Source: Lotus japonicus (taxonomy: Eukaryota; Streptophyta; Magnoliopsida; Fabales; Fabaceae). Taken from it: a stretch of 64,000 bases of DNA. Every line of letters starts with the position of its first letter. The first letter of the stretch is position 1. Location: the NCBI RefSeq assembly GCF_012489685.1, contig NC_080042.1, positions 42,398,066-42,462,065 on the forward strand, written 5' to 3'. The translations under genes were made by a program, and so were the position numbers. Shown in pieces: positions 33,077-43,836 of the stretch. The notes beneath the pieces were generated by a model. That model did no database searches and had not been told where the DNA came from. It saw nothing but the letters and a program-made list of their open reading frames with translations.

Positions 33077-33559
33077 GTGTGTTTGGGCGGACTACGCCAT
33101 TGTCAGTTGAGTATGGCGGACTGGTACGAGACGGTCGTCCCTTCGGGGGGGACCAGGTTTGAGATGTTGGACCAAGACACCCCAAGCTCATGGGTGGTCG
33201 ACCCCGCCGGCCACCGAGCTATCTATTCAGGGCGAATAATGGAGGATCGCATTGACCGGATGCCAAGCCTGACGCACGGAGTCTGGAGGCACTACACTAT
33301 CAGCTTCAACTTGCCACCGGGTGTACACTGCGGACCTGGACTGGGAGTGCCACCACCACCGTCGCCTTCGGACGACGAGTACCCCTCGGAGGAGGTGCCT
33401 GTGGGAGGGACTTCTTCAGGCACTAGTTCACCCACTGTCGCGGCTGCTATAGACTTGGGATCGGGTGCAGAACCCGCTCGACCAGCTGTGGAGACCGATG
33501 CAGTCATCGACATAGTCGTCTTGGATTTAGATTCAGACGACGATCTTGGGGATGCATAG
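33077..33559 (+). CDS. intact ORF inside LTR E (160 aa), homologue of the A LTR ORF
   Basis: Relative of 25102-25602 with matching order: SMADWYETVVPSGGTR, then SWVVDPAGHRAIYSGRIMEDR, then SFNLPPGVHCGPGLG, a PPPPSPSDDE linker and the tail IDIVVLDLDSDDD. Two starts are possible: 33077, or the ATG at 33113 directly before GCGGACTGG, which B and C share and which I prefer unless the transcript is spliced. Many differences from A change the third codon base or substitute similar residues, and no stop has arisen over 160 codons. Function unknown. Confidence 0.6.
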   Translation: MCLGGLRHCQLSMADWYETVVPSGGTRFEMLDQDTPSSWVVDPAGHRAIYSGRIMEDRIDRMPSLTHGVWRHYTISFNLPPGVHCGPGLGVPPPPSPSDDEYPSEEVPVGGTSSGTSSPTVAAAIDLGSGAEPARPAVETDAVIDIVVLDLDSDDDLGDA

Positions 33560-34019
33560 TTGGGATTAGTGTAGGAGTAGCGTCTTGGCTCTGATGTTCA
33601 GTCTTTCGTTTTGGGCAGGCTAGGTCCCCGACTTTTAGCTTTTCTTGTGGTTCTCTTTACGGAAATCACTGAGAGTTGGTTGGACTAGGGGGTCTTGTTT
33701 TAGGCCATCTGGGCTGACTTATTCTCATTTTGAGGGTTTGTGTTGCAGACACTTAACCTTTTCTTTTGGATTGTACCTTTTGCCTTCGGGCGTTACTCTA
33801 TTTTGCTGTCCGTCACTGGAGGGTTACTCGTGACGTGGTTTACTACTTACAGCGGGGGCTGTAACTATTATTGTATATTAGTTTTGTTATCTTCTGTTGT
33901 CAAGCTCTATTTCTTTCAGTTTTAATTTTGTATTATCGAGAAAAAAAATATTCACGTTTTTCCGCATTAAGTATTTCTTTTGGTTACGAAAGTGACGCCA
34001 CCGAAATCGGGGTGTTACA

Positions 34020-34678
34020 CCCAGCTTTGCTAAACAGTCCGCTGCTGCGTTGCTATCCCTGGGAACCCATCTAAGACTAACTTGCCATGAAGCATGCAGA
34101 AGAGTTGCTATATCTCCCAGAATTGGACAAAAATTGTGAGTATCTGCATTGTTCAATGCTTGTAGTACCTCTTTACTATCAACCTCTGCTATGATATTCC
34201 AGTAGCCATTGACCCAAGCCATTCGCAGTCCATCTCTCAGAGCTTCCACTTCTGCCATGAAAGCACTCTCCCCATTCCTTCTGGACCAAAAGCCAATCAG
34301 CCAAACACCATCCGCGCCACGGAGTAGGCCGCCACCGCCACTATAGGCACTGCCTTGTATCCAACTCCCGTCCGTATTGAGCTTTATCATCCCAGGAGGT
34401 GGAGGGTGCCAAACATCACTAAGAAGAGCACTAGTATTTTCTAGTTGTTCAGGATTCAAGCTGTACATTATATCATCGTGTTCGTGTGCCATCCGACGCC
34501 ACGCGTCATCCAAACTCCAACTCTCTTCCTCAAAGACGGCGTTATTCCGCCATTTCCATATGCCCCAAATTCCTGACAGAAAGATGGTTCCACGATCTCC
34601 ACAAGCTTGCGATTGGATCCAATGGGAGACGTTGTCCGTCAAAAATTGTTCCAACCCAGAGCCCCGACACGAAGCCAT
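34020..34678 (-). pseudogene. LINE RNase H domain
   Basis: Contains the RNase H series: LNTDGSW, AEVEALRDGL, EVDSKEV and RDSNAAADCLAKLG, all four acidic positions present. It lies in a different frame from the preceding RT/zinc region (shift near 34640-34680). The frame runs into LTR E at 34019, splitting ORF2 close to its end. Confidence 0.88.
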
Positions 34679-37410
34679 ATCTCTCTCGCATGCGGACAGT
34701 CTCTAAGGCAATGAAGCACACTCTCAATCGGCTCCGAGCAACGAGGACACGCAGGGGAATGAGCCATTTTGCATCTGAACCGGTACTCATTTACTTGGAG
34801 AGAATTGTGTAATGCAATCCAAACAAAGAACTTTATTTTTTCTGGAGCTTTCAACTTCCAGAGCCATTTCCAGTAGCCTGTTTCTCCGTCTCCTGTCAAC
34901 GTCCCATGCAACCAGTTATAAGCATCACGCACAGTGTAGTACCCTGTCGGGCTATGCTTCCAAATCCAGTTATCCCTGCGATCAGGAGTCAGGATTGGGG
35001 AAATCTTCGACAATTGCTCAGCAATCGCTGGCGGAGTAATAGTATAAAGACCATTTAAGTTCCAAGTGCCATTACGAATAACATCCCGTAATGAGAGATT
35101 GGTATCCGAGATATGTACAAAAGGTAACTGAGGAGCCCACGCACCCTGGCCAGACCAGTCTGCATACCACATCGAGGTCTCTCCCGAACCTAGCTTGAAC
35201 TCAAAACCTTGGTGAAGGACGTCTCTCGCGCGAAGTATCCCTCGCCAAACCGGAGAGTCGTGAGGACGAGATTCAACCTGGAGGATTGAAGAATTCCGCA
35301 GGTACTTTTGTCTCATAATCTGAACCCACAACTTTTGGGGTTTATGAATCATACACCAAACTGCCTTGCCCAAAAGAGCCGTATTTGCCAACGAGAGATC
35401 ACGAACACCCAGGCCCCCCTCATCCTTAGACTTCATGACTGTGTTCCAGTTGATTAAATGCCACCCTCTCTTGTTGTTGCCCTTGGCCCACATAAACGTT
35501 CTAATAGTTTGCTCCATACGCTTGAGTAACGTCCTCGGAAGCCAAAAAACTTGCATAACATAGGTGGGAATGGCTGCCATCACTGATTTGATGAGACACG
35601 TTCTTCCTGCTCCATTTAAAAGATTTGTTCTCCAAGATGCCAACTTACGTTGGATATTTTCCAGCAAAAAATTAAAGGTTTGAGTTCGCACCCTCCCCCC
35701 ATTCAAGGGAAAACCCAAATACTTGCCAAGGTGTGACACGAACGGTATAGGAGCGATGTTGGTTATCTCTTCCCTAACTGCCGCACGCACACCCTTGGAA
35801 GCGATAGCTTTGGATTTATGAATGTTTACTTTCAACCCAGAACTATCGCAGAAGAGCTTAAGGGCCGCAGCTACAATATTCACTTGGGAGGGAGTGGCCT
35901 TACAAAACAGGAGAACATCGTCGACAAAGAACATGTGTGAAATTGGAGTGCCATCCTTTGTTAAGCGAATAGGGTTCCAACTACCTGCATCCACTAGCTA
36001 TTGAATGAGGAGCGAAAATCGTTCCATGCAGAGAACAAAAAGATATGGAGAGATTGGGTCTCCTTGGCGAAGACCTCTTCCTGGTTTGAATGGTTGTAGT
36101 CTTTCCCCATTCCAAAGTAGAGTTAATTGTGAAGACGTCACACAACACATGATTAGATTAATTATTTGAGATGGAAAGCCATAGAGAATTAAAGTTTCCC
36201 TAAGAAAGTCCCAAGAGATGCTGGCATACGCCTTTTCCAAGTCGATTTTAAAGGCCAAACTTCCCTTGGCTGTAGTTGATCGGTCCATGAAATGAACAAT
36301 CTCTTGTGCAAGAAACGCATTGTCCATTGTCCCTCTTCCCGGCAAGAAACTGCTTTGCATAGGTCCCACAATATCATCCAGAAAGGGTCGAAGGCGATTC
36401 ACCAACACTTTAGTGACTAGTTTGAAAGTGACATTACACAAACTTATGGGCCGGAACTCCTTGATGGTGCTAGGGTGATCCACCTTGGGTATTAGAACCA
36501 CCAAGATCTCTAATAATTGTTCATCTACCTTGCCTTCAGCTAGAGCCTTCCTCACAAGATGCCAAAGATCATCTCCAACCTGATCCCAGAATTTTTTGTA
36601 GAAAAACGGTTGAAAGCCATCGGGTCCAGGCGCCGTAAATGACTTCATCGACATCAGGGCACTCCGCACCTCCTCCTTTTCAACCTCATGGGATAGCAAG
36701 ACTTGGGCTACGTCTGAGAGCCTGGGAATCGCAACCTGGGGGAGATTGGTTTGAGGCATATTGGTGTCACGAGCGAATAGGTTCACAAAGTAATCTTGTG
36801 CAATCCCACCCAGCATGGTTTTGTCTGAACACCAAGAACCATCCTCAAGCTTAAGCCTATGAACCATGTTTTTCTTTCTGCGAATCACTACCTGAGTATG
36901 AAAGTAGGCCGTGTTGCGATCACCCAATCTAATCCTGTTATCTCTAGCTTTCTGAAACCAAGTAAGCTCTTCTTGTTTAAGAATGCTCCTGTATTCACGC
37001 TGTAGATCCTTCTCGAATTGAACTAGGTCAGAGGTGATCTTCTTGTTCAGTTCCCTCTGTACTCCTTTCAAACGAGCTTCAATTCGGCGTTTTCTCCTAA
37101 ATATATTACCAAACACATTCTGATTGAAGTCTACTGCATCCTGACGCACTCGTGCCAATTTCACCTGGATGGACTCCTCTGATTGTCTCCACGCATTATT
37201 CACCAAAGGGGCAAAGGCCGGATGATCAACCCAGGCAGCCATGAATTTGAAGGGACGATTCTGACTTCTCTGAGTGGGTGCTCCACAGTGGATTAACAAG
37301 GGACAGTGATCAGAATGGATCCTGTGGAGAATGTCAACAAAAGCATCTGGGAAATCCATCCTCCAGTTTATATCACCCACGGCTCTATCAAGCCTCTTGG
37401 ATAGAATCAC
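34639..37410 (-). pseudogene. LINE ORF2: end of endonuclease, RT, zinc-knuckle region
   Basis: From 37410 it reads SKRLDRAVGD and SDHCPLL (end of the apurinic-type endonuclease), then RT with FTAPGPDGFQPFFYK, IPKVDHP, RPISLCN, FLPGRGTMDNAF, FKIDLEKAY, GLRQGDPISPYLF and the catalytic FVDD (MFFVDDVLLF), followed by a C-rich CPRCSEPIESVLHCLRDC zinc-binding-like region. A single TAG at about 35995-35998 interrupts an otherwise continuous frame just before the FVDD box. ORF2 drives target-primed reverse transcription in L1-type elements. Confidence 0.92.
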
Positions 37411-37609
37411 TTTGTTGTTCGCCTTTCAAAACCATGTGAAGCGGCCTCCCACTGCCCCAAGGTCAATCATTCTACACGCATCCAGAACGGAAGAGAAACG
37501 AAAGGCCCTGTTAGGAAGAAAGGCCCCCCCACAGACTTCAGAGGGTAAGGTGATTTCATTGAAGTCTCCTACCATGAGCCAAGGAACTGTCAGCTCCGCC
37601 CGAAGTTCT
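37411..37609 (-). pseudogene. LINE endonuclease fragment, truncation point
   Basis: On the minus strand it encodes a GDFNEI motif, typical of LINE endonuclease, then GGRFTWF followed by an in-frame stop near 37425. The LINE ends abruptly at about 37609, where target DNA resumes: 5' truncation, as is common for LINE insertions. Confidence 0.8.
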
Positions 37610-38100
37610 ATTAATGTAACTTTATATTTTGTAACAAAAAAAACTCAAAAGTGGTTGTTTTGCCTCAGCCAAGTTCAAATTAAAAAAATAAATTAGATGG
37701 AACCAATTAAAGAAAAGTGGAGTAACTGCAACTACATTAAACGTTTCAATTACACCCGTTTTCTTTAAACAATTCCATTTAATATACTATTAGTTTGCAT
37801 AAAATCCACAATAATATAAACCATTGTAGTGATCATAACCTATTCAATGTGGGACTTATGTTTGAACGGTTTTTTCCGTTTCTTATCTTAGTATCTAAAT
37901 TTCATGTTTGGATTTTATTTAATATGCATGTTCCTAGAAGAGAATCCTTTCCTTCGCTCATTTAATTATTCATTTATTCCTTCATTTATCTGTTTGTGTC
38001 GTGACGATTTACTAACTCGATTATTTGTTTGCTCGTATGATTCATAATGATGCACGTTAAAACAATTCAGGAAACACAAATTTTATTCAAATATTTGACT
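37610..38100. other. end of duplication copy 2, then unassigned AT-rich DNA
   Basis: 37610 to about 37690 continues the tandem duplication after the LINE. From 37700 nothing is recognisable apart from low-complexity AT-rich sequence. Confidence 0.6.
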
Positions 38101-38108
38101 TTATACAT

Positions 38109-38498
38109 TCAAAAGGGAGGATCTCTTCTCATTTTCCTACTTTCTTTGCGTTGCTCTGTCCTCTCATGCTCCAAACGGTATTGCCTGTACTTTAGGTTGC
38201 ACAGTCTTCGGCTCAGCTCCAGCTTCTCAAGACCTTCTTCCGCCGTCTCCAGAGCTGTTTTCACTGCTCCTATCTCCTCCAGCAGATCCAGCTCTCGCCG
38301 GCAGAGCTCTTGAATCTCTTCCACAAAGCAGAGGAAATTTCTGAGGATAGCGTCCATCTTTGGACTCAAATCCATTCCCAGCAGCTTGTTGGTCAGGTCT
38401 TAAACGTTGGGATCCTCCGGATGCCTAACGTTGATGAAGAGATCTTCATCAAAAGCTTTCTTTCTGAGCTCTTCCAAACAGGCAATGTAGGATGCCAT
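38109..38498 (-). pseudogene. small coiled-coil antisense ORF in the Tat-type fragment
   Basis: From ATG at 38498 the frame reads MASYIACLEEL, then a TAA at 38400-38402, then continues open to 38109 with a heptad-rich Leu/Glu/Arg region (residues after MDAILRNFLCFVEEI) typical of a coiled coil. A TATA-like box lies about 55 bp upstream, so it looks like a small gene with its own promoter that has taken one stop. I recognise no domain. Its reading direction matches the larger antisense ORF. Confidence 0.55.
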
Positions 38499-38551
38499 TT
38501 CCTTGAAGTTTTAGAAAGAAGATGAGATGTGAAGTTTGTTGCGTTTTGGTT

Positions 38552-38563
38552 CTTATTTATAAG
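38552..38563 (-). promoter_or_regulatory. TATA-like box upstream of the small antisense ORF
   Basis: CTTATAAATAAG on the minus strand, about 55 bp before the ATG at 38498 and in a plausible spacing for a 5' UTR of some 25-30 nt. Confidence 0.5.
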
Positions 38564-40159
38564 CCCGGTTCAGTCTCCGGAAGTTATTGCTGGAGCAGTT
38601 TCTCGATGAGTTTTTCTTAGAAAAGGAGCGACTTGCAATAAAGACTTGAGCGTTCGTGGCCGGTGGTCAACAGTAAACCGTTGGAACGTGGAAAAAAAGC
38701 ACTTGGGCAGACGTTTGAAATTCCCTAAGAGGAACGCTCCGCATAGTTTATCTCCCAGCGGGAGGCGTACAATTAAGACTCATAGAAAAAGCAGTAAAAA
38801 CTTGGGGTTCTCATTAAAAAGAAGAAAAAAAAGGAGACCTTCGGTACAAAGATAACAAAGATAATCTAAGGACTCCTAACATTTTGAGTTGGCTCTACGT
38901 GTTCTTCCGTCACGAAACGCTCGGCGACGAAGCCTGGAGGATCGTCGGGCCCGACCAATCCTGTGGGTGTAACCCTCTTAAATTCCCCCATCTGGCTGAG
39001 ATCAATCAGAGGATGGAGATGTTTGACTTGGGCTTTGGCGAGGAAGAAGCCTCAGCCGCGTTCAGAAACGGCAACAACAGCAGCCTCTGACCTCAATCTT
39101 TCTTCTAAGGCCTTCGCGTCAAGATGGGCTTGAGTCTTCCCTGAGGATAGAAGATCATCTTTCTTCGGCAGGTCAAATCGAAGGATTTCAAGGTCGGCCT
39201 CCGTCAAAGCTATTTGGTCTGTTTTCGCGCTCGATTCTAGTTGCGCCTCCTACCGCAGCTCTGCAAGAATTTTCTCCAATTCAAAAATCCTCCTATCTCG
39301 AAACTCTAAGCTAACTTCAGCACGAGAGGACTGCTCGGCTAGCTCTTTGGAAAAGGAGTTTTCCTTGGCGATCAGTTGAGCGGCGAGCACTTCGCGATCC
39401 TCAGCAAGTTGAGAATTGATAGCGCGGAGGCGCGCCACTTCAGATCGTAATTCGTCAGCATCCTTTGCGGAGCGCCTGTAGTAGTGGAACGCGTGGAGCA
39501 CTCCCGCCACAGCCCCTTCAGAGACATTATCCAAACCACGCTGCTTAACAACTTCATCCATTCACGCAATTTGGGCTGATGTCAAAGTTAAAGAATACGG
39601 GAATCCCTGACTCACAGACCCTGAGGAAGGGGTGGAAGTATGAGCAGATGGAGGAGGGGCATTGGCGGAAGACGTCAGGTTTGGACCAAGCGGCGACGAG
39701 ATAACTATCGGACGGGAAAGTGAGTCGTCGACAAGACCGTGTTGGGCTGGAATCGTCCCTGAAGGCTCGCTGGAATTCAACCTTTTCCGGGAAGGGCGAG
39801 GATCCTCCTCGCCAAGGGGCCGTTTTCCGCTCGCCTGGATTCTCAACAAAGACGCCTTGTCGCCTTTCAAATTTATTCGAGGGGGAAAGGAGACGTTATT
39901 TTTCTTCTCAAAGGCCGCCAGAAGCTCCTTATCGGCACGGTGAGTTTGCCCTAAAAAAAAAAGGAAAAGGTAAGCTGGTAGAAAATAGAAAGAACAAGAG
40001 GGGTAGAAGAGGAAGATTTACCAATCACGCGAGAGCAGTCTGAAACGGCGAGACGGGCCAGAAAGTCGATGACAACCTTGTGTTCAGGAGTGAGGGAGTC
40101 CTCAGATGGGTCAATTATTTGGCGCGCGCCCTGAGTCCAGTAGAAAGGAAATCGAGCGG

Positions 40160-40907
40160 TGTGACGCCTTGAGCTGACGAGGGCGAGGATTGATCACCTT
40201 CTATGTGGAGGGACGCACTACACCCGAACAAGAGGTATTCCGAGACTGTGTAGGGATGGACTATACAGTTGAGGAAGGCATATATGATTTGATTGTACTA
40301 CCCATAACAACAAGTTGCAACTTCTTTTCGGGAGCCCAACTCATAAGAACTCCATGGTTAAGTGTGCTATCCTTGGAGCAATATTATGATGGGTGACCTC
40401 CTGGGAAGTTTTCCCGGGAAGCGCGCGAGTGAGGACAAAGCACGCTGAAAAGACTCGTGTTGTTACCGTGAGGCCAGTCGTCAAGTCAGGATGTTACAAT
40501 TGGTATCAGAGCCGACCTCTCCCAGTACGGTATAGTTCGAGGACGAACCAAGCGGAAGTTGGTGGGCCTGTGACGCCTTGAGCTGACGAGGGCGAGGATT
40601 GATCGCCTTCTATGTGGAGGGACGCACCACACCCGAACAAGAGGTATTCCGAGACTGTGTAGGGATGGACTATACAGTTGAGGAAGGCATATATGATTAG
40701 ATTGTACTACCCATAACAACAAGTTGCAACTTCTTTTCGGGAGCCCAACTCATAAGAACTCCATGGTTAAGTGTGCTAGCCTTGGAGCAATATTATGATG
40801 GGTGACCTCCTGGGAAGTTTTCCCGGGAAGCGCGCGAGTGAGGACAAAGCGTGCTGAAAAGACTCGTGTTGTTACCGTGAGGCCAGTCGTCAAGTCAGGA
40901 TGTTACA
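40160..40907 (+). mobile_element. Cassandra-type TRIM with 5S rRNA-like LTRs
   Basis: Two 339-bp LTRs (40160-40498 and 40569-40907) flank a 70-bp centre, bounded by perfect target duplications AGCGG (40155-40159 and 40908-40912). LTRs start TGTGACGCC and end GATGTTACA. The primer binding site TGGTATCAGAGC lies at 40501-40512 and a purine-rich tract at about 40549-40568. Each LTR contains a 5S rRNA-like stretch with the internal control region. There is no coding capacity, as expected of Cassandra, which depends on other elements for movement. The two LTRs differ at only a few positions. Confidence 0.95.
40335..40413 (+). other. 5S rRNA-like region in Cassandra 5' LTR
   Basis: Contains a box A-like GGTTAAGTGTGC (40356-40367) and a box C-like GATGGGTGACCTCCTGGGAAG (40388-40408), spaced as in plant 5S genes. 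The second LTR has them at 40765-40776 and 40797-40817. It is not a functional 5S gene, because its ends do not match, but it could act as a Pol III promoter. Confidence 0.88.
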
Positions 40908-41749
40908 AGCGGTGTCATCTCTGTGTGTGAAAACCTCAGGATATTCGTGGGACACCACAATCCTGAAGAATTTCCGGGCTAAATTGACGGTGATGCTAGG
41001 CCAGATAGGGTTGAAGCGCTGACGACCAGTCCTAGCTTCCAGGGAAACCCAGCTGCGCTGCGGGGAGGGCTGGACAGATACGCGATAGAAATAAAAGAAG
41101 GTTGAAGGTTCAGGTTCCTGGTGAATCGCGTCGCAGAGAATTTCGAAACACCGGAGGAAGGCCCAACTGTTGGGATGAAGTTGACTAGGAGCCACATTGA
41201 TATTTTGAAGAACGGAGCAGATAAAAAGGGAAAAAAGGAAATTTAATCTTCAAATTTGTGAACATATACCCATACACGTAAAAGAAGTGAGGAGCACCCA
41301 CGAAGTCGTCTTTGGGACGAAGCCAAGGGCGTTCAAGGGGTGAGCAGGCACTGACATACAGAAGCTTGTCAAGAGGTTTCTCATGACAAAATCCGTCGGA
41401 TTCTGTGGAAATCTCCCAAATGGACGATTCTTTTTCCAAACTTGACCGTTGGTTAGGCATTGTCTCGGCGGGCAAAGCCCTCGCGGCGGGAGCACTTAAA
41501 GATTTCCAAGTCCTCGTTCGGAAGGCAATGACGTCTTTTTCTTCAAGAGGAACGCCTCCTAGAGGGGGCGGGAGAACAGGAGGAACGCACCGGAGAGGGG
41601 TGGCAGCGAAGGCATTACGTTTGGAACTTTTGGTCTGGCGCTTTGGAGTCATTGCAGAGGGATTGCAAGGAATAAAGGTAATTTTGACACTGGACAAGTT
41701 TGTGTAAGGGTGAAGAAGCAAAGGTTCGTAATCGTAAAGGAACGAAAGG

Positions 41750-42674
41750 GGTTAGTGAGATAATGCTGTTATAAGCGGGGAGTGACGTGCAGAAAGGAAC
41801 GTGTAGGAAGAAGTTGTGGACGGTTACCGAGAGATGTGGAGAAAAAAGAGAGGTTGTGCCCCATGACGTCAGGAAATGACATGATTGCAGTTGCGAAATT
41901 CTAGGGAGTGAGAAAGACGCACTAAATGAAAAGCTGCAACGGTTGCTGCTGATTGGTTAAAATTCAAATTGTCAAAGTTGTGACGTGACTCGAAGGGACA
42001 TGTCAAGGGTAGCGGTTGAGATTCTGTGGATTCACTGACCCTGGCGTTACTTCAAGGCTCGACGCGTGGGATGGACACAACACGCGACAGAGTGTCACGA
42101 TTCAAGGCACGTGCATAACTATGCTGAGGCAGGTAGACTAAAAGCCGCCGCCACAAGCCTGCTTGTGGACTGGGGTCGCCCGGAAGAAGAGGGCGCAACT
42201 GAAGGTCCAAAGTGTCGATTGCAAAAGGCTTTATTTATCAGGCCATGTTGGCCATCGTTTTTCACTTCTAGATTTTAAGTTTTTAAGTTTTAGTCGGCAT
42301 CCTTAGGGCTATCGCCTTGTTTCTTGCTTAAAGACACACTTAGCTCTCATGCTTCGAGCTCGGTGTCTTGTAGACTTGTGGACTGGGCGAGACCCCATGG
42401 CCCCTGACCCAGGAGACCTGACCTTGGGCCTCCCTTCCCGAAGCCCAACTGACCCATTTAGACAGACTAAAGGCGCCAAAGCCCAACTCCACCTCTATAA
42501 ATAGGAGGGGAATACCAATTGTAAGGGACTCTTAGCTCATTTGAGAAATAATAGCATTGAAATTCAGTTATATCTTTTCTCTCTAAGCGGTTAGAGTTTC
42601 TCTCTCTAAGCATTCACATCACTTTCCTCACACTTTGGGTACTACATTTCCTCTCTATGTTCTAGCACGGAACA
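41750..42674 (+). repeat. 3' LTR of the Tat-type fragment
   Basis: Holds the AAAGACACACTTAGC block (about 42331), TATA box (42495-42504), a CT-repeat leader and the end GGAACA. The left edge is only approximate. Homologous in reverse to 809-1528. Confidence 0.6.
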
Positions 42675-43476
42675 AAACTATTGAAGTTAGCATGAAACTT
42701 CCTAATAGTTGCAAAGTAAAATTATCTTACATGTCAATTTAAACATTTTTTACTTTAAAAATAATAAAAGGAAATGAAAGATGATTCTGTTGTACAAGTG
42801 AGCACTTACTCACGTTAATGGAAGTTTCTTGTAGGATATAAAATAACCCTCTAGACAAAATTGGTGACAAATGGAGTAAGACAAAGACTAGACTCCAAAA
42901 TACTTTTCTAACTGACCTAGTTCATCAAATTCTTTTTCCCATTTCTATATGACTAGTTTTAGTTTACAATCATTCTCAATGAGATATATTCTTTATGATT
43001 CTCAATGGACACCAAATCAAGTTTTCTATATGAAATACCCATGATAATGAATTTTTTTTATCAGGATGTTTATGAGATAAGAAAAGAAAAAAATCAATAT
43101 TTAAACCATTTTTCAGCTATATCCAAAGAGATATAAGAGGAAGAAATAGAAAATATTAAATATTAAGTAAAGAAGAATGATATAAGAATAGAACAATAGC
43201 TTTTAATGCATATGTATATAATTTTTCCGTATGCGTAATTCATTATTATCAATATTATTATTAAATTTTCCATATGGATTAACATTCCATATTATATTTC
43301 AAAAAAAAAAATTTCATATTATTAAATTTTAATATGGATTAATTTTCCATATGCACATATATTGATAATTTATTAAATATATATTATTAATAATTAATTA
43401 ATTTTTTCTGGAATACTTTTTTAATAATTAATTAATAAAAAAGGCGAAATTTGAGAAAAATTTAATTTCTTATTTT
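42675..43476. other. AT-rich DNA, no feature recognised
   Basis: Long A/T runs and no open frame of note. It could include the missing body of the CACTA element that ends at 43836, but no left CACTA terminus was found. Confidence 0.4.
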
Positions 43477-43836
43477 ACGTCGGTCGAAACCGACGCAATA
43501 TACGAGTATGCTCAATTACAACGGTTGTGCATCTACAACCGCTGCTATATGTTAACAATTACGTTGGTTTTGACCGACGTAATATACGACATGAGAAAAT
43601 TAATATGAGAATATTGTGACGTTTTAAGCCGATGTTTTGTGCCAATAATACCCGCCATTTTATATATTGCATAATACGCCGGATGTGGTGGCGGTTACCG
43701 TTAACCGTCATTTTATACCTTACGTCGGAGCCGATTATGTCAGTTTCTCAAACCGACGTTTATGTAAATTACGTCGGTCGAAACCGGCGTAGTTATCACA
43801 AATCGACCGACGTAATTTACACAATTGTTTGTAGTG
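43477..43836 (-). mobile_element. CACTA-type transposon end with ACGTCGGT subterminal repeats
   Basis: Read on the minus strand it begins CACTACAAACAATTG at 43836, a typical CACTA terminus, and is followed by many copies of ACGTCGGT/ACCGACGT in both orientations over 350 bp. Such subterminal repeats are where the CACTA transposase binds. Only one end is recognisable in the window, so it is a truncated copy or a very diverged non-autonomous one. Confidence 0.65.

Larger units (their letters stand above)
29443..34019 (+). repeat. element E: solo LTR (4,577 bp), giant-LTR chromovirus family
   Basis: Begins TGTAAGACCC and ends GGGGTGTTACA. It is bounded by perfect target duplications CCCAG (29438-29442 and 34020-34024), and no internal region follows, so it formed by recombination between two LTRs. 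It is homologous to the A LTR along its length but diverged, with a 32-bp minisatellite (about 30170-30375) upstream of the TATA box. It carries the 78-nt segment, three 79-bp hairpin repeats and an intact LTR ORF. Confidence 0.93.
29302..37609 (-). mobile_element. 5'-truncated plant L1-type LINE, split by solo LTR E
   Basis: Runs on the minus strand from about 37609 (inside the endonuclease domain) to a poly-A tail (ten T at 29302-29311 on the plus strand). Solo LTR E occupies 29443-34019. What remains is about 3.75 kb encoding the end of endonuclease, RT, a zinc-knuckle region and RNase H. The tail after RNase H continues on the far side of E in the same frame (ERPPAEVEPFTLRDS, about 29330-29375). 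No target duplication is visible; compared with duplication copy 1 about 40 bp of target seem to be missing. Confidence 0.88.
38880..41721 (-). pseudogene. Tat-type antisense ORF (PF04195-like), broken
   Basis: Read on the minus strand from 41721 (or ATG 41652, MTPKRQTKSS): a basic N-terminus, then the conserved globular part (FFYVYGYMFTNL, APSQLHPNSWAFLRCFEILC, PEPSTFFYFYRVS), interrupted by the Cassandra element. It resumes after it (RFPFYWTQGARQI, VIDFLARLAVSDCS). A 71-bp intron with GT and a T-rich AG end is seen at 39951-40021. The second exon has a Ser/Pro-rich stretch and a long coiled coil (39250-39561). Breaks: a frame slip in a T run near 41230, a TGA at 39562-39564 and a TAG near 39250. 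Its role in Tat elements is unknown. Confidence 0.72.
38100..42674 (+). mobile_element. 3' part of a Tat-type Ty3/gypsy element: antisense ORFs plus 3' LTR
   Basis: A plus-strand LTR (TATA at 42495-42504, end GGAACA at 42674) follows a region whose genes all read on the minus strand. In the Tat lineage an additional antisense ORF lies between pol and the 3' LTR, which is the layout here. The antisense protein matches the putative gypsy-type transposase family (PF04195), recognised by MAPSQLHPNSWAFLRCFEIL. No gag or pol is present, so only the 3' end survives. The Cassandra element at 40160-40907 is a later insertion. Confidence 0.72.

Noticed and set aside
34377..34812. Plus-strand frames across the LINE (34377-34812, 37331-37696)
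   Set aside because: Antisense to RNase H and endonuclease; no independent support.
37801..37835. Second CACTA-like end (TTGTAGTGATC) near 37825
   Set aside because: Short match without subterminal repeats and in the same orientation as the end at 43836, so it cannot be its partner.
40335..40413. Functional 5S rRNA gene
   Set aside because: Sequence outside the control region is too diverged and it is embedded in paired LTRs with a primer site, so it is Cassandra.
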